28,295 nt of DNA from Nemertoderma westbladi (lineage: Eukaryota; Xenacoelomorpha; Nemertodermatida; Nemertodermatidae), in NCBI GenBank assembly GCA_032718475.1, contig JAUCBJ010003468.1, positions 1 to 28,295 of the forward strand. Reading direction: 5' to 3'. The notes beneath the pieces were generated by a model that saw nothing but the letters and a program-made list of their open reading frames with translations, had not been told where the DNA came from and did not search any database. Numbering within the stretch: position 1 is the stretch's first letter; every line of letters starts with the position of its first letter. Both the position numbers and the translations under genes were made by a program. Positions 1-12,366 of the stretch are shown piece after piece.

Positions 1-727
1 CATGTTCTAATGAGCTGAGGAGCCGTTGGGCTCCCTCTAATGATTCTGAGAGTACTCCTAAGTCATCAGCAAAGTCTAGATCAGTTAGGTACTTGGCAGG
101 ATTTCCTCGACTTCTGGAGCCAGTAGGTGGAGTTATCATCACCCCATCATCATTATGATGATCTAAGGACATGCGTAGAACATAGTCAACCACAATAATG
201 AACAAGAATGGTGCAAGTGTGTCTCCTTGGAGGACGCCCCATAACACTTCAAATGGTTCTGTGTCACCGTCAACAGTAGACACAAATGTTGTCGAACCAT
301 CGTATACTGATCTGATTGCTGCAATAATTTCATCAAGAATCCCATATAATGAAAGTATGCTGAACATACGTGAGCGGGAGACTGAATCAAAGGCCTTGAA
401 GAAGTCACCAAAGATAACAGCCAGATGCCTGTCTTTCTTTTTTGATAATTCTTCAATTATCCTTCTAAGTGCCAAAATGGGCTCCATGGTCCCACGACCT
501 TTACGGAACCCATTCTGATTCCACGGAGCAGTCTCTCAATGGGATCCTTGATGCGATTTAATAGAATCCTATTGTATAGCTTTGCAGCAATCGAGATCAA
601 TGAAATTCCCCGAAAAGAACCATAGAGTGTTAGGTTGCCCTTCTTGGGAACTGGCACCAACTTATTTGTTTTCATTTCTTGCGGGACTCTTGTTGTTCGG
701 TACATGTCTACTATGATGGGATAGATG
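1..727 (-). pseudogene. Non-LTR retrotransposon reverse transcriptase fragment, frameshifted and truncated
   Basis: Read on the minus strand, this is the palm region of a non-LTR (LINE-type) reverse transcriptase, which would copy element RNA into DNA at the target site. It runs from about 727 down to the window edge. In order I see the fingers motif LVPVPKKG (about 627-665) and RGISLISIAAK; motif A with FGDFFKAFDS (about 383-413); motif B with GVLQGDTLAP (about 215-245); and the catalytic motif C as FADD preceded by LTDLD (about 58-90). The frame is open apart from a one-base loss near 521-526, where the family normally has a Trp-Asn-Gln-Asn-Gly stretch, so the fragment cannot make one continuous protein. 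Upstream (higher coordinates) RT similarity stops where the 31-bp minisatellite begins, and no endonuclease domain is visible. The other end leaves the window, so its 3' portion is unknown. The family is clear; the clade is not assigned. Confidence 0.85.
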
Positions 728-734
728 AGCTTTA

Positions 735-1633
735 AACACGCGCCATGGGCGGAACTATAAGAACAAAATGTAGCCATGGGTGGAACTGTAAGAATTAAAT
801 GCAGCCATGAGCGGAACTGTAAGAACAAAATGTAGTCATGGGCGGAACTCTAGGAACAATATGTAGCAAGTATAAGAACAGAGTCTAGCTCCGTCGGAAC
901 TATAATGACAAAATGTAGCCACGGGCGGAACTATAAGTACAAATTGTAGCCATGGCGGGTGGAACTATAAGAACAAAATGTTGCCATGGGTGGAACTATA
1001 AGAATGAAATATAGCCACGGGCGGAACTATAAGAACAAAATGTAGCCATGGGTGGAACTATAAGAATGAAATGTAGCCATGGGTGGAACTATAATAAAAT
1101 GTAGCCATGGGTGGAACTATAAGAATGAAATGTAGCCACGGGCGGAACTATAAGAACAAAATGTAGCCATGGGTGGAACTATAAGAATGAAATGTAGCCA
1201 TGGGTGGAACTATAATAAAATGTAGCCATGGGTGGAACTATAAGAATGAAATGTAGCCACGGGCGGAACTATAAGAACAAAATGTAGCCATGGGTGGAAC
1301 TATAAGAATGAAATGTAGCCATGGGTGGAACTATAATAAAATGTAGCCATGGGTGGAACTATAAGAACAAAATGTAGCCATGGGTGGAACTATAAGAATG
1401 AAATGTAGCCATGGGTGGAACTATAATAAAATGTAGCCATGGGTGGAACTATAAGAATGAAATGTAGCCACGGGCGGAACTATAAGAACAAAATGTAGCC
1501 ATGGGTGGAACTATAAGAATGAAATGTAGCCATGGGTGGAACTATAATAAAATGTAGCCATGGGTGGAACTATAATAATGAAATGTAGCCACGGGCGGAA
1601 CTATAAGAATGAAATGTAGCCACGGGCGGAACT
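735..1633 (+). repeat. 31-bp minisatellite, 5' array (about 29 copies)
   Basis: This is a tandem array whose unit reads GGGCGGAACTATAAGAAC followed by AAAATGTAGCCAC (31 bp). Common variants have AAGAATGAAATG in place of AAGAACAAAATG, CATGGGT in place of CACGGGC, and a 28-bp form with AACTATAATAAAATG. The first units (735-960) are the most diverged. One of them carries the AACTCTAGGAAC form that dominates the array at 3946-4822. From about 1012 the units follow a 31+31+28+31 order, giving a higher-order period of about 121 bp. The array abuts the RT fragment on its left and the beta-tubulin upstream region on its right. Confidence 0.95.
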
Positions 1634-1725
1634 CCAACCAATATATTATTAACTTCAAATGTATTAAGCATTGTCACTGCGGCCTTATGTAATTCTCAGT
1701 TATTCATATTCTGCGTAGTATTACA

Positions 1726-1760
1726 TACTACACACTTACACACTGTGTAAGTGTGTAGTA
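1726..1760. repeat. 35-bp near-perfect palindrome
   Basis: Two perfect 17-bp arms (1726-1742, TACTACACACTTACACA, and its reverse complement at 1744-1760) surround one central base at 1743. Complementarity stops at 1725/1761. It lies about 265 bp upstream of the tubulin ATG, and part of the right arm is echoed in the next 20 bases (AGTGTGTAACTGTG). It could extrude as a cruciform, fold in RNA, or be a decayed inverted repeat. The structure is certain; its function is unknown. Confidence 0.9.
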
Positions 1761-1815
1761 AGTGTGTAACTGTGTAATACACAGTACAGCTTACCGGTAC
1801 TGCTAGGCCTAAAAT

Positions 1816-1823
1816 TATAAATA
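1816..1823 (+). promoter_or_regulatory. Candidate TATA box of beta-tubulin
   Basis: TATAAATA sits about 200 bp upstream of the start codon, with a second TATAAAT at about 1858-1864. Either would give a 5' UTR of about 130-180 nt. The background is AT-rich, so such matches also arise by chance. Confidence 0.35.
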
Positions 1824-2018
1824 CTTTCGGTTTGTTTCCCTAGCAATTACCGGCAGTTATAAATTAGGCTTGTTATCCTACAACTCTTCTGGAATTCATA
1901 TTATTTCTCCAACGGACAAAAACGCCCCATTAGTAATAATTTGTCGTTTTAAACGCCGAAACTACCGAATTTACTGGTTTTCCTTCTTAAAACTCCTAAA
2001 TAGTTACCTGAATCTTAA

Positions 2019-3359
<1,341 letters not shown>

Positions 3360-3480
3360 AAGTAAATAAGGATAATTGAAAAGCAAATAATTCCTTAGGA
3401 GACGAAGACCAAGTAACGGCAGGACGAACTATTCTGTTTTATCAGTTATAATTTTAAGTAATTTAATTTAGTAAAATATA

Positions 3481-3500
3481 ATTAAATTTGTAATATTAAA
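3481..3500 (+). terminator. Candidate polyadenylation signals of beta-tubulin
   Basis: Two ATTAAA hexamers (3481-3486 and 3495-3500) lie 122-141 bp after the stop codon and are followed by a U-rich stretch (TTTATTTCCTTTTC). ATTAAA is the commonest variant polyA signal. No AATAAA occurs in the 140 bp after the stop. Confidence 0.45.
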
Positions 3501-3945
3501 ATCACTTTATTTCCTTTTCACACTGTTCCTAATATATTTCATTATCCCTTTGGTGACTTGTGTTGGGGGGGGGGGGGGGGGGGGGGGGGTGGTGGCATGA
3601 TCATACCTTGAATAGGAAAGAGGCAACTCGAAGGCACCCCTCTCTTTGCAGTTACCTATAAGACAGGAAGCTGGCCCCTCACACTCCGCTGCTCACAACT
3701 CACACTCCCGAGGTTGAACACGCTAACTGTACAAATTTTTCTTACTCTGCCTGGATTTTTCTGAGTGCGCGACTCAATGGTGTAAGACCTGCCACATATG
3801 TGAACCATGTTAGCTCATAACAATCAATTCCCCGCTTCAAGATTGTAATAATGAATTGAGTCACGAGTATGTTTTTCAGTATCGCCAGAGTCTCGATATA
3901 ATTTCTTATGATTACCACTTCACCATTATTGTTTTTGGTTACTCA
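3501..3945. other. Gene-free spacer with a 25-base G tract
   Basis: The spacer contains an uninterrupted run of 25 G at 3565-3589, similar to the G tracts that end the MITE family elsewhere in the window. The bases after it (TGGTGGCATGATC) do not match that family. The rest, 3590-3945, is unremarkable non-coding sequence with no coding, tRNA or transposon signature that I recognise. Confidence 0.6.
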
Positions 3946-4822
3946 AACTCGCCCGTGGCTACATTTTGTTCCTAGAGTTCCGCCCGTAGCTAAATTTTGT
4001 TCCTAGAGTTTCGCCCGTGGCTACATTTTGTTCCTAGAGATCCGCCCGTTGCTACATTTTGTTCCTAGAGTTCCGCCCGTAGCTAAATTTTGTTCCTAGA
4101 GTACCTCCCGTGGCTACATTTTGTTCCTAGAGTTCCGTCCGTGGCTACATTTTGTTCCTAGAGTTCCGCCCGTAGCTAAATTTTGTTCCTAGAGTTCCGC
4201 CCGTGGCTACATTTTGTTCCTAGAGTTCCGCCCGTGGCTACATTTTGTTCCTAGAGTTCCGCCCGTGGCTACATTTTGTTCCTAGAGTTCCGCCCGTGGC
4301 TACATTTTTTTCCTAGAGTTCCGCCCGTGGCTACATTTTGTTCCTAGAGTTACGCTCGTGGCTACATTTTGTTCCTAGAGTTCCGCCCGTGGCTACATTT
4401 TGTTCCTAGAGTTCCGCCCGTGGCTACATTTTGTTCCTAGAGTTACGCTCGTGGCTACATTTTGTTCCTAGAGTTCCGCCCGTGGCTACATTTTGTTCCT
4501 AGAGTTCCGCCCGTGGCTACATTTTGTTCCTAGAGTACCTCCCGTGGCTACATTTTGTTCCTTGAGTTCCGCCCGTGGCTACATTTTGTTCCTAGAGTTC
4601 CGCCCGTGGCTACATTTTGTTCCTAGAGTTCCGCCCGTGGCTACATTTTGTTCCTAGAGTTCCGCCCGTTGCTAAATTTTGTTCCTAGAGTTTCGCCCGT
4701 GGCTACATTTTGTTCCTAGAGTTCCGCCCGTGGCTACATTTTGTTCCTAGAGTTCCGCCCGTGGCTACATTTTGTTTCCAAGAGTTCCGCCCGTAGCTAA
4801 ATTTTGTTCCTAGAGTTCCGCT
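3946..4822 (-). repeat. 31-bp minisatellite, 3' array, inverted copy of the 735-1633 family (about 28 copies)
   Basis: On the plus strand the unit reads CGCCCGTGGCTACATTTT then GTTCCTAGAGTTC (31 bp). Its reverse complement is GGGCGGAACTCTAGGAAC then AAAATGTAGCCAC, which differs from the 5' array unit at only two of 31 positions. The array is fairly homogeneous, with variant units carrying TAGCTAAATTTT, GTTACGCTCG or GTACCTCCCG. It ends with short CGCCCAACGA repeats at about 4826-4853. It lies downstream of tubulin and upstream of the first visible MCM5 exon. Confidence 0.95.
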
Positions 4823-5507
4823 AGCCGCCCAACGACACCTAGACGCCCAACGAAAAAATAATTATTATATTCTGAAATTGTTACTTTTTTTCCCTATGGA
4901 AAAAAGAAACCCATTGGATTGCATTGATTTTACTTTTTTCCCGTCGAAAATAGTAAAATAAAATATTTTTTTGAATTTATTAAATTGTATTACATGTGTT
5001 GAAAGAGCATCGGCGTAGAAAAGGTTTGCACGTAATTTGAGCGAAAGCCATGCACACACTGAAAAGATATTGCAACTTTGGTGTCTGCAAGGCGAACTCC
5101 AAAACGGAACTCAATATTAAATTGGTTTATGTTGTTTAGCGGCTCATTAGTTACGTAATAAATATTCGAGAACATTAAATTGTTTAACATTGAGTTAGGC
5201 CGCGTTCACACTACCGAGTCAAAGTCAAAAGACAAAGTCAGAAGAAAATAAATATAGCTAGCAATATTAATAATAATTAAATAAGTAAAATATTGCAGTG
5301 CAATTTGATTTGTAACACTATATCGCTCTATCTTTTATTAAAGAACTGAGTAAAAAAAAAAGGAAAAAAACTAAAAAAACGTTCGACCTTTTTCCAAAGT
5401 AATAGCAATGTTATATTGTTGTTTACATTTGAACATCCCAAGTTGCAACTAACTGTATGTATCAATAATAAAAAAAATCAATAACGTTCCACCGTTATAT
5501 TCCTTAG
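4823..5507 (+). other. MCM5 intron sequence upstream of the first visible exon
   Basis: This is AT-rich, non-coding sequence ending in a splice acceptor (TATTCCTTAG, AG at 5506-5507). I looked here for the missing N-terminal part of MCM5 and found no GC-rich open frame resembling it. Sequence at about 5199-5215 (GGCCGCGTTCACACTACC) resembles the end of some DNA transposons, but no inverted partner is visible nearby. Confidence 0.6.
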
Positions 5508-7067
5508 GTTATGCTCCGTTCCGGCGCCGATCCCATCAGCATACGGGAACTCAAGTCCACGGAAATGGCGCGACTCGTAAAGATTCCGGGTATCATCATA
5601 TCGGCCTCGGCGACTCGGGTTAAGGCCACGTCCATGACGCTAATGTGTCGCGGGTGTCGCAACGTGATCCCCAACGTGGAGGTGCGTCCGGGACTGGAGG
5701 GCTACGCGATGCCGCGCAAGTGTCCGGCCGAGGCGACCGGACGCCCGCCCTGTCCGCTGGACCCGTTCTTCATCGACCCGGACAAGTGCAAGTGCGTGGA
5801 TTACCAGACGCTGCGACTGCAGGAAGCCCCGGGGATGGTGCCCACGGGCGAGCTGCCTCGACACCTACAGCTCTACGCGGACCGCTACATGTGCGACCGC
5901 GTAGCCCCCGGCAACCGGGTCACCGTGCTGGGTATCTACTCGATCCGTAAGGTCAAGGTGGGCAAAAGGAACAAAGATAGAGCGGTCGGGGCCGGGCTGC
6001 GGCCCGCCTACCTGCGAGTCGTCGGGATCAGGGTGGAGAGCGAGGGTCCCGGGCGCGCGGCCACCGCCGCATTCTCGCCCGCCGAGGAGGCCGAGATGCG
6101 CCGCCTAGCGGCCACCCCGGGAATCTACGATCTGCTCACCAGCAGCATAGCGCCCTCTATCTACGGGTGCGAGGATATGAAACGCGCGATCGCGTGTCTC
6201 CTCATCGGCGGCTCGCGTAAACGGCTCCCAGACGGGTTGACCCGTCGCGGCGATATCAACCTGTTGTTGCTAGGCGACCCGGGGACCGCGAAGTCGCAGC
6301 TGTTGAAGTTCGTGGAGTCCGCGACGCCGATTGGGGTCTACACGTCAGGGAAGGGGAGCAGCGCCGCTGGGCTAACCGCCAGCGTAACTCGCGATCCCTC
6401 CAACCACAACTTCGTTCTGGAAGGCGGAGCGATGCTGCTGGCAGACGGAGGGGTCTGCTGCATCGACGAGTTCGATAAGATGCGAGAAGACGATCGGGTC
6501 GCGATCCACGAGGCCATGGAGCAGCAGACCATATCGATAGCTAAGGCGGGGATCACAACCACGCTGAACGCTAGGTGCTCGGTGCTCGCCGCAGCGAACT
6601 CGGTGTTCGGCCGCTGGGACGACTCGAAGGGCGATCAGAACATCGACTTCCTCCCGACGATCCTCTCCCGGTTCGATATGATCTTCATCGTGAAGGACGA
6701 GCACGACGCGGGGAAGGACGCGCGGATGGCGCGCCACGTGATGGGCGTGCATACAACGGCGCGCGAGGCGGCCAGCTCGGGCGGCGACGAGTTGGAGATC
6801 GGCGTGCTGAAGCGATTCGTCGCGTTCGCGCGGAGTCACTGCGGACCCCGGATCTCGGAGGCGGCCGCGGATAAACTGCGGAATCGGTACGTGGCGATGC
6901 GGAGCGGCAGTCGGCAGCACGAGAACGAGTCGGGGAAGCGGCTCAACATACCGATAACCGTGCGCCAACTAGAGGCCGTTGTCAGGATCGCGGAATCCCT
7001 CGCTAAGATGCGATTAGCTCCCTTCGCCACTGAGTCTGACGTGGACGAAGCTCTCAGACTGTTCCAG
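5508..7067 (+). CDS. MCM5: MCM5 replicative helicase subunit, internal exon (520 codons)
   Basis: MCM5 is one of the six MCM2-7 ATPases that form the eukaryotic replicative helicase; it sits between MCM2 and MCM3 in the ring. The exon starts in phase 0 right after AG at 5506-5507: the codon before the ATG at 5511 is GTT, matching the Val-Met-Leu of the family, so 5511 is an internal Met. From that Met, conserved zinc-finger Cys are at about residues 46, 49, 71, 81, 93 and 95; Walker A GDPGTAKS is at 255-262; Walker B with the MCM signature CIDEFDKM is at 317-324; the sensor-1 Asn is at 363; and the arginine finger SRFD is at 386-389. The C-terminal [14 protein letters not shown] segment of the AAA+ lid is present. 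The exon ends at LRLFQ with donor CAG|GTTAGT (gt at 7068). About 125 N-terminal residues are encoded elsewhere. The reading frame is intact and coding is strongly GC-rich. Confidence 0.97.
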
Positions 7068-7220
7068 GTTAGTCTAACTTTTACTCATTAAACCGTTCTC
7101 ATTCCCCGTCATTAGATTAATTTGTAGTTTCTCCTAACATTAAAAAAGATAAAATATTATTTGTTTTTTGACAATAATTGATAAATTTATGAACGTTATG
7201 TTGAATGTTGATATCATCTG
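7068..7220 (+). other. MCM5 intron, unique 5' part
   Basis: This 153-bp AT-rich stretch runs from the splice donor (GTTAGT at 7068-7073) to the start of the 21-bp array. Reading past the donor meets a stop within eight codons, which supports the splice call. Confidence 0.8.
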
Positions 7221-10200
7221 TTTATAGTCCGCTCACACAACTTTATAGTCCGCTCACACAACTTTATAGACCGCTCACACAACTTTATAGTCCGCTCACA
7301 CAACTTTATAGTCTGCTCACACAACTTTATAGTCCGCTCACACAACTTTATAGTCCGCTCACACAACTTTATAGTCCGATCACACAACTTTATAGTCCGC
7401 TCACACAACTTTATAGTCCGATCACACAACTTTATAGTCCGCTCACACAACTTTATAGTACGATCACACAACTTTATAGTCCGCTCACACAACTTTATAG
7501 TTCGCTACACAACTTTATAGTCCGAACACACAACTTTATAGTCCGAACACACAACTTTATAGTCCGCTCACACAACTTTATAGTCCGGTCACACAACTTT
7601 ATAGTCCTATCACACAACTTTATAGTCCGAACACACAACTTTATAGTCCGCTCACACAACTTTATAGACCGCTCACACAACTTTGTAGTCCGAACACACA
7701 ACTTTATAGTCCGCTCACACAACTTTATAGACCGCTCACACAACTTTATAGTCCGCTCACACAACTTTATAGTCCGCTCACACAACTTTATAGTCCGCTC
7801 ACACAACTTTATAGTCCGATCACACAACTTTATAGTCCGAACACACAACTTTATAGTCCGCTCACACAACTTTATAGTCCGAACACACAACTTTATAGTC
7901 CGCTCACACAACTTTATAGTCCGCTCACACAACTTTATAGACCGCTCACACAACTTTATAGTCCGCTCACACAACTTTATAGTCTGCTCACACAACTTTA
8001 TAGTCCGCTCACACAACTTTATAGTCCGCTCACACAACTTTATAGTCCGATCACACAACTTTATAGTACGATCACACAACTTTATAGTCCGCTCACACAA
8101 CTTTATAGTACGATCACACAACTTTATAGTCCGCTCACACAACTTTATAGTTCGCTACACAACTTTATAGTCCGAACACACAACTTTATAGTCCGCTCAC
8201 ACAACTTTATAGACCGCTCACACAACTTTATAGTCCGAACACACAACTTTATAGTCCGCTCACACAACTTTATAGACCGCTCACACAACTTTATAGTCCG
8301 CTCACACAACTTTATAGTCCGCTCACACAACTTTATAGTCCGCTCACACAACTTTATAGACCGCTCACACAACTTTATAGTCCGCTCACACAACTTTATA
8401 GTCCGCTCACACAACTTTATAGTACGATCACACAACTTTATAGTCCGCTCACACAACTTTATAGTACGATCACACAACTTTATAGTCCGCTCACACAACT
8501 TTATAGTTCGCTACACAACTTTATAGTCCGAACACACAACTTTATAGTCCGCTCACACAACTTTATAGACCGCTCACACAACTTTATAGTCCGAACACAC
8601 AACTTTATATTCCGCTCACACAACTTTATAGTCCGATCACACAACTTTATAGTCCACTCACACAACTTTATAGTCCGCTCACACAACTTTATAGTCCGCT
8701 CACACAACTTTATAGTCCGAACAAACAACTTTATAGTCCGCTCACACAACTTTATAGTCCGCTCACACAACTTTATAGTCCGCTCACACAACTTTATAGT
8801 CCGCTCACACAACTTTATAGTCCAATCACACAACTTTATAGTCCGCTCACACAACTTTATAGTCCGCTCACACAACTTTATAGTCCGATCACACAACTTT
8901 ATAGTCCGCTCACACAACTTTATAGTCCGCTCACACAACTTTATAGTCCGCTCACACAACTTTATAGTCCGATCACACAACTTTATAGTACGATCACACA
9001 ACTTTATAGTCCGCTCACACAACTTTATAGTACGATCACACAACTTTATAGTCCGCTCACACAACTTTATAGTTCGCTACACAACTTTATAGTCCGAACA
9101 CACAACTTTATAGTCCGCTCACACAACTTTATAGACCGATCACACAACTTTATAGCCCGCTCACACAACTTTATAGTACGATCACACAACTTTATAGTCC
9201 GCTCACACAACTTTATAGTTCGCTACACAACTTTATAGTCCGAACACACAACTTTATAGTCCGATCACACAACTTTATAGTCCGCTCACACAACTTTATA
9301 GTCCGAACACACAACTTTATAGTCCGCTCACACAACTTTATAGTACGATCACACAACTTTATAGTCCGCTCACACAACTTTATAGTTCGCTACACAACTT
9401 TATAGTCCGAACACACAACTTTATAGTCCGATCACACAACTTTATAGTCCGCTCACACAACTTTATAGTCCGAACACACAACTTTATAGTCCGCTCACAC
9501 AACTTTATAGACCGATCACACAACTTTATAGTCCCCTCACACAACTTTATAGTCCGCTCACACAACTTTATAGTCCGCTCACACAACTTTATAGTACGAT
9601 CACACAACTTTATAGTCCGCTCACACAACTTTATAGTACGATCACACAACTTTATAGTCCGCTCACACAACTTTATAGTTCGCTACACAACTTTATAGTC
9701 CGAACACACAACTTTATAGTCCGCTCACACAACTTTATAGTCCGAACACACAACTTTATAGTCCGAACACACAACTTTATAGTCCGCTCACACAACTTTA
9801 TAGTCCGAACACACAACTTTATAGTCCGCTCACACAACTTTATAGTCCGCTCACACAACTTTTTAGTCCGCTCACACAACTTTATAGTCCGATCACGCAA
9901 CTTTATAGTCCGCTCACACAACTTTATAGTTCGCTACTCAACTTTATAGTCCGATCACACAACTTTATAGTACGATCACACAACTTTATAGACCGTTCAC
10001 GCAACTTTATAGTCCGCTCACACAACTTTATAGTCCGCTCACACAACTTTATAGTCCGATCACAAACTTTATAGTACGATCACACAACTTTATAGTACGA
10101 TCACACAACTTTATAGTCCGCTCACACAACTTTATAGTCCGAACACACAACTTTATAGTCCGCTCACACAACTTTATAGTCCGCTCACACAACTTTTTAG

Positions 10201-11240
10201 TCCGCTCACACAACTTTATAGTCCGATCACACAACTTTATAGTCCGCTCACACAACTTTTTAGTCCGCTCACACAACTTTATAGTCCGATCACACAACTT
10301 TATAGTCCGCTCACACAACTTTATAGTTCGCTACTCAACTTTATAGTCCGATCACACAACTTTATAGTACGATCACACAACTTTATAGACCGTTCACGCA
10401 ACTTTATAGTCCGCTCACACAACTTTATAGTCCGCTCACACAACTTTATAGTCCGATCACAAACTTTATAGTACGATCACACAACTTTATAGTACGATCA
10501 CACAACTTTATAGTCCGCTCACACAACTTTATAGTCCGAACACACAACTTTATAGTCCGCTCACACAACTTTATAGTACGATCACACAACTTTATAGTCC
10601 GCTCACACAACTTTATAGTTCGCTACACAACTTTATAGTCCGAACACACAACTTTATAGTCCGCTCACACAACTTTATAGTCCGCTCACACAACTTTATA
10701 GTCCGCTCACACAACTTTATAGTCCGCTCACACAACTTTATAGTCCGATCACACAACTTTATAGTCCGCTCACACAACTTTATAGACCGCTCACACAACT
10801 TTATAGTCCGAACACACAACTTTATAGTCCGCTCACACAACTTTATAGTCCGAACACACAACTTTATAGTCCGCTCACACAACTTTATAGTCCGAACACA
10901 CAACTTTATAGTCCGCTCACACAACTTTATAGTCCGCTCACACAACTTTTTAGTCCGCTCACACAACTTTATAGTCCGATCACACAACTTTATAGTCCGC
11001 TCACACAACTTTATAGTTCGCTACTCAACTTTATAGTCCGATCACACAACTTTATAGTACGATCACACAACTTTATAGACCGTTCACGCAACTTTATAGT
11101 CCGCTCACACAACTTTATAGTCCGCTCACACAACTTTATAGTCCGATCACAAACTTTATAGTACGATCACACAACTTTATAGTACGATCACACAACTTTA
11201 TAGTTCGCTACTCAACTTTATGGTCACATTCATAACTTTA
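7221..11240 (-). repeat. 21-bp minisatellite filling the MCM5 intron (about 190 copies)
   Basis: The plus-strand unit is ACTTTATAGTCCGCTCACAC plus A (21 bp). Sub-types differ mainly in the central hexamer: CCGCTC (most common), CCGATC, CCGAAC, ACGATC, and ACCGCTC after ATAG. A 20-bp form with TTCGCTACACA or TTCGCTACTCA recurs at about 7501, 8151, 8507, 9073, 9219, 9386, 9679, 9932, 10327, 10619, 11016 and 11203 and divides the array into blocks. Strand is given as minus because the minus-strand unit (GAGCGGACTATAAAG) aligns with the core of the other minisatellites. Because 21 is divisible by three and the unit lacks stops in some frames, long repetitive open frames appear on both strands, breaking at each 20-bp unit. 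They are not genes. The array makes up about 92% of a 4,369-bp intron. Confidence 0.97.
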
Positions 11241-11436
11241 TGGTACGATCACATCCGTCACACATTGCCTAGAACAAGGTGTTAGTTTGTGTCGATACCG
11301 GTATACAACTGTAACTATTACTTTCATTTTTCCTACATACCGTCTCAGCGGTAACCTTGTTCCCAACTAGCGTTCTGGCAATATTAAATCGGACTGTTGT
11401 AGATTCCACTAACTCACTCCGATCTACCCCGTACAG

Positions 11437-11706
11437 GTATCGACGCTGGACGCGGCTATGAGCGGCAGTCTAGCCGGTGTCGAGGGTTTCTCTACGGAGA
11501 AGGACACGGAAGAATTATCGAGGATCGAGCGACAACTCCGTAAACGGTTCCCCATCGGCTCCCAGGTCTCGGAACAGGCGATAGTACAGGACCTTACGAG
11601 ACAGAAGTACCCGGAGAGGAATGTGTACAAGGTGATCCATCTGATGATTCGACGGGGCGAGCTGCAACATCGGATGCAGCGGAGGTTGCTGTACAGAGCC
11701 AAGTAG
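11437..11706 (+). CDS. MCM5: MCM5 terminal exon (89 codons plus stop)
   Basis: The exon starts after acceptor CCGTACAG (AG at 11435-11436), phase 0, with VSTLDAAM, which continues LRLFQ of the upstream exon exactly as in the family ([12 protein letters not shown]). It encodes the C-terminal winged-helix region: [28 protein letters not shown], then the highly conserved ending [18 protein letters not shown] before TAG. The two exons together give 609 codons, against about 734 residues for human MCM5; the deficit matches the unseen N-terminus. The ATG at 11458 is internal. No frameshift or damage is visible, so the gene is probably functional despite the repeat-filled intron. Confidence 0.96.
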   Translation, partial: VSTLDAAMSGSLAGVEGFSTEKDTEELSRIERQLRKRFPIGSQVSEQAIVQDLTRQKYPERNVYKVIHLMIRRGELQHRMQRRLLYRAK

Positions 11707-11803
11707 TCGTTGGTATAGGGGAGAAACTCTGAGAAACTCGAGGAGTAAGTCGTCGTTAGTTAAAGTCGTCGTTCATAATAACATATAAAACAGAAAAACT
11801 AAT

Positions 11804-11809
11804 AATAAA
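11804..11809 (+). terminator. Polyadenylation signal of MCM5
   Basis: A canonical AATAAA lies about 100 bp after the MCM5 stop, in an AT-rich 3' UTR and followed by a T-containing stretch (CTATTTATAAAAACTTTCTC). It is the first AATAAA after the stop. Confidence 0.65.
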
Positions 11810-12341
11810 CTATTTATAAAAACTTTCTCACGAGTTACTATTGTGAGAACTTCATATATCAGCTCTACCACACCATAACGTTGAGAACAATGTGTTCTAT
11901 AGAGCCAAGTGTTTTTATATTGCAATATTAGGATAACCAATGCAATTTATCGAATCTATGCAGTTCTGTAATAAACGTGCAATTTACGCTATGCAATTAA
12001 TTCATACCTTTATGTCCCTACTTTTAAACTATGTTCATTAAATTAACATTTAATTTTGATAAAACAATTAATTTTTGTGCGCATATATTCATATATAAGG
12101 ACTAAAATAATAGTTGATACTGAGTCCGTAACGATATATCTTAATTTTCCACGGAAGGAGACTGGCGTTGTTTGTTGATATGAATGACCCTATTTGGGCA
12201 ATAAATATCAGTTAGGTGGATCTGGGTAAGACCTGATAGACTCATTATTACGTATTTTATCCAAGATTATCGGATATCGGTACTATTAATGGCGATACGT
12301 TACAACTTTAACGGTCCCCTTAAGTTAACTGAGTACAATGA

Positions 12342-12366
12342 GGGAGGGGAGGGGGCCAGGAGGGGG
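12342..12366 (+). other. G-quadruplex-forming motif
   Basis: Four G runs (GGG, GGGG, GGGGG, GGGGG) are separated by loops of 1, 1 and 6 bases, which fits the canonical G3+N1-7 pattern. It lies in AT-rich intergenic sequence about 640 bp after MCM5. Its role is unknown. Confidence 0.6.

Noticed and set aside
3565-3589. 25-base G tract as another complete MITE copy
   Set aside because: Neither flank matches the MITE interior and no inverted partner end is present, so only the homopolymer is supported.
5640-7030. Other open frames overlapping the MCM5 exon
   Set aside because: They are shadows of the MCM5 frame, which carries all the family motifs.
7205-11008. Long repetitive open frames on both strands in the 21-bp array (LYSPLTQ-, IVRSHNF- and CERTIKL-type repeats)
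   Set aside because: The unit length is a multiple of three and lacks stops in some frames, so open frames are automatic. They break at each 20-bp unit, and the array lies in an MCM5 intron with matching splice sites.
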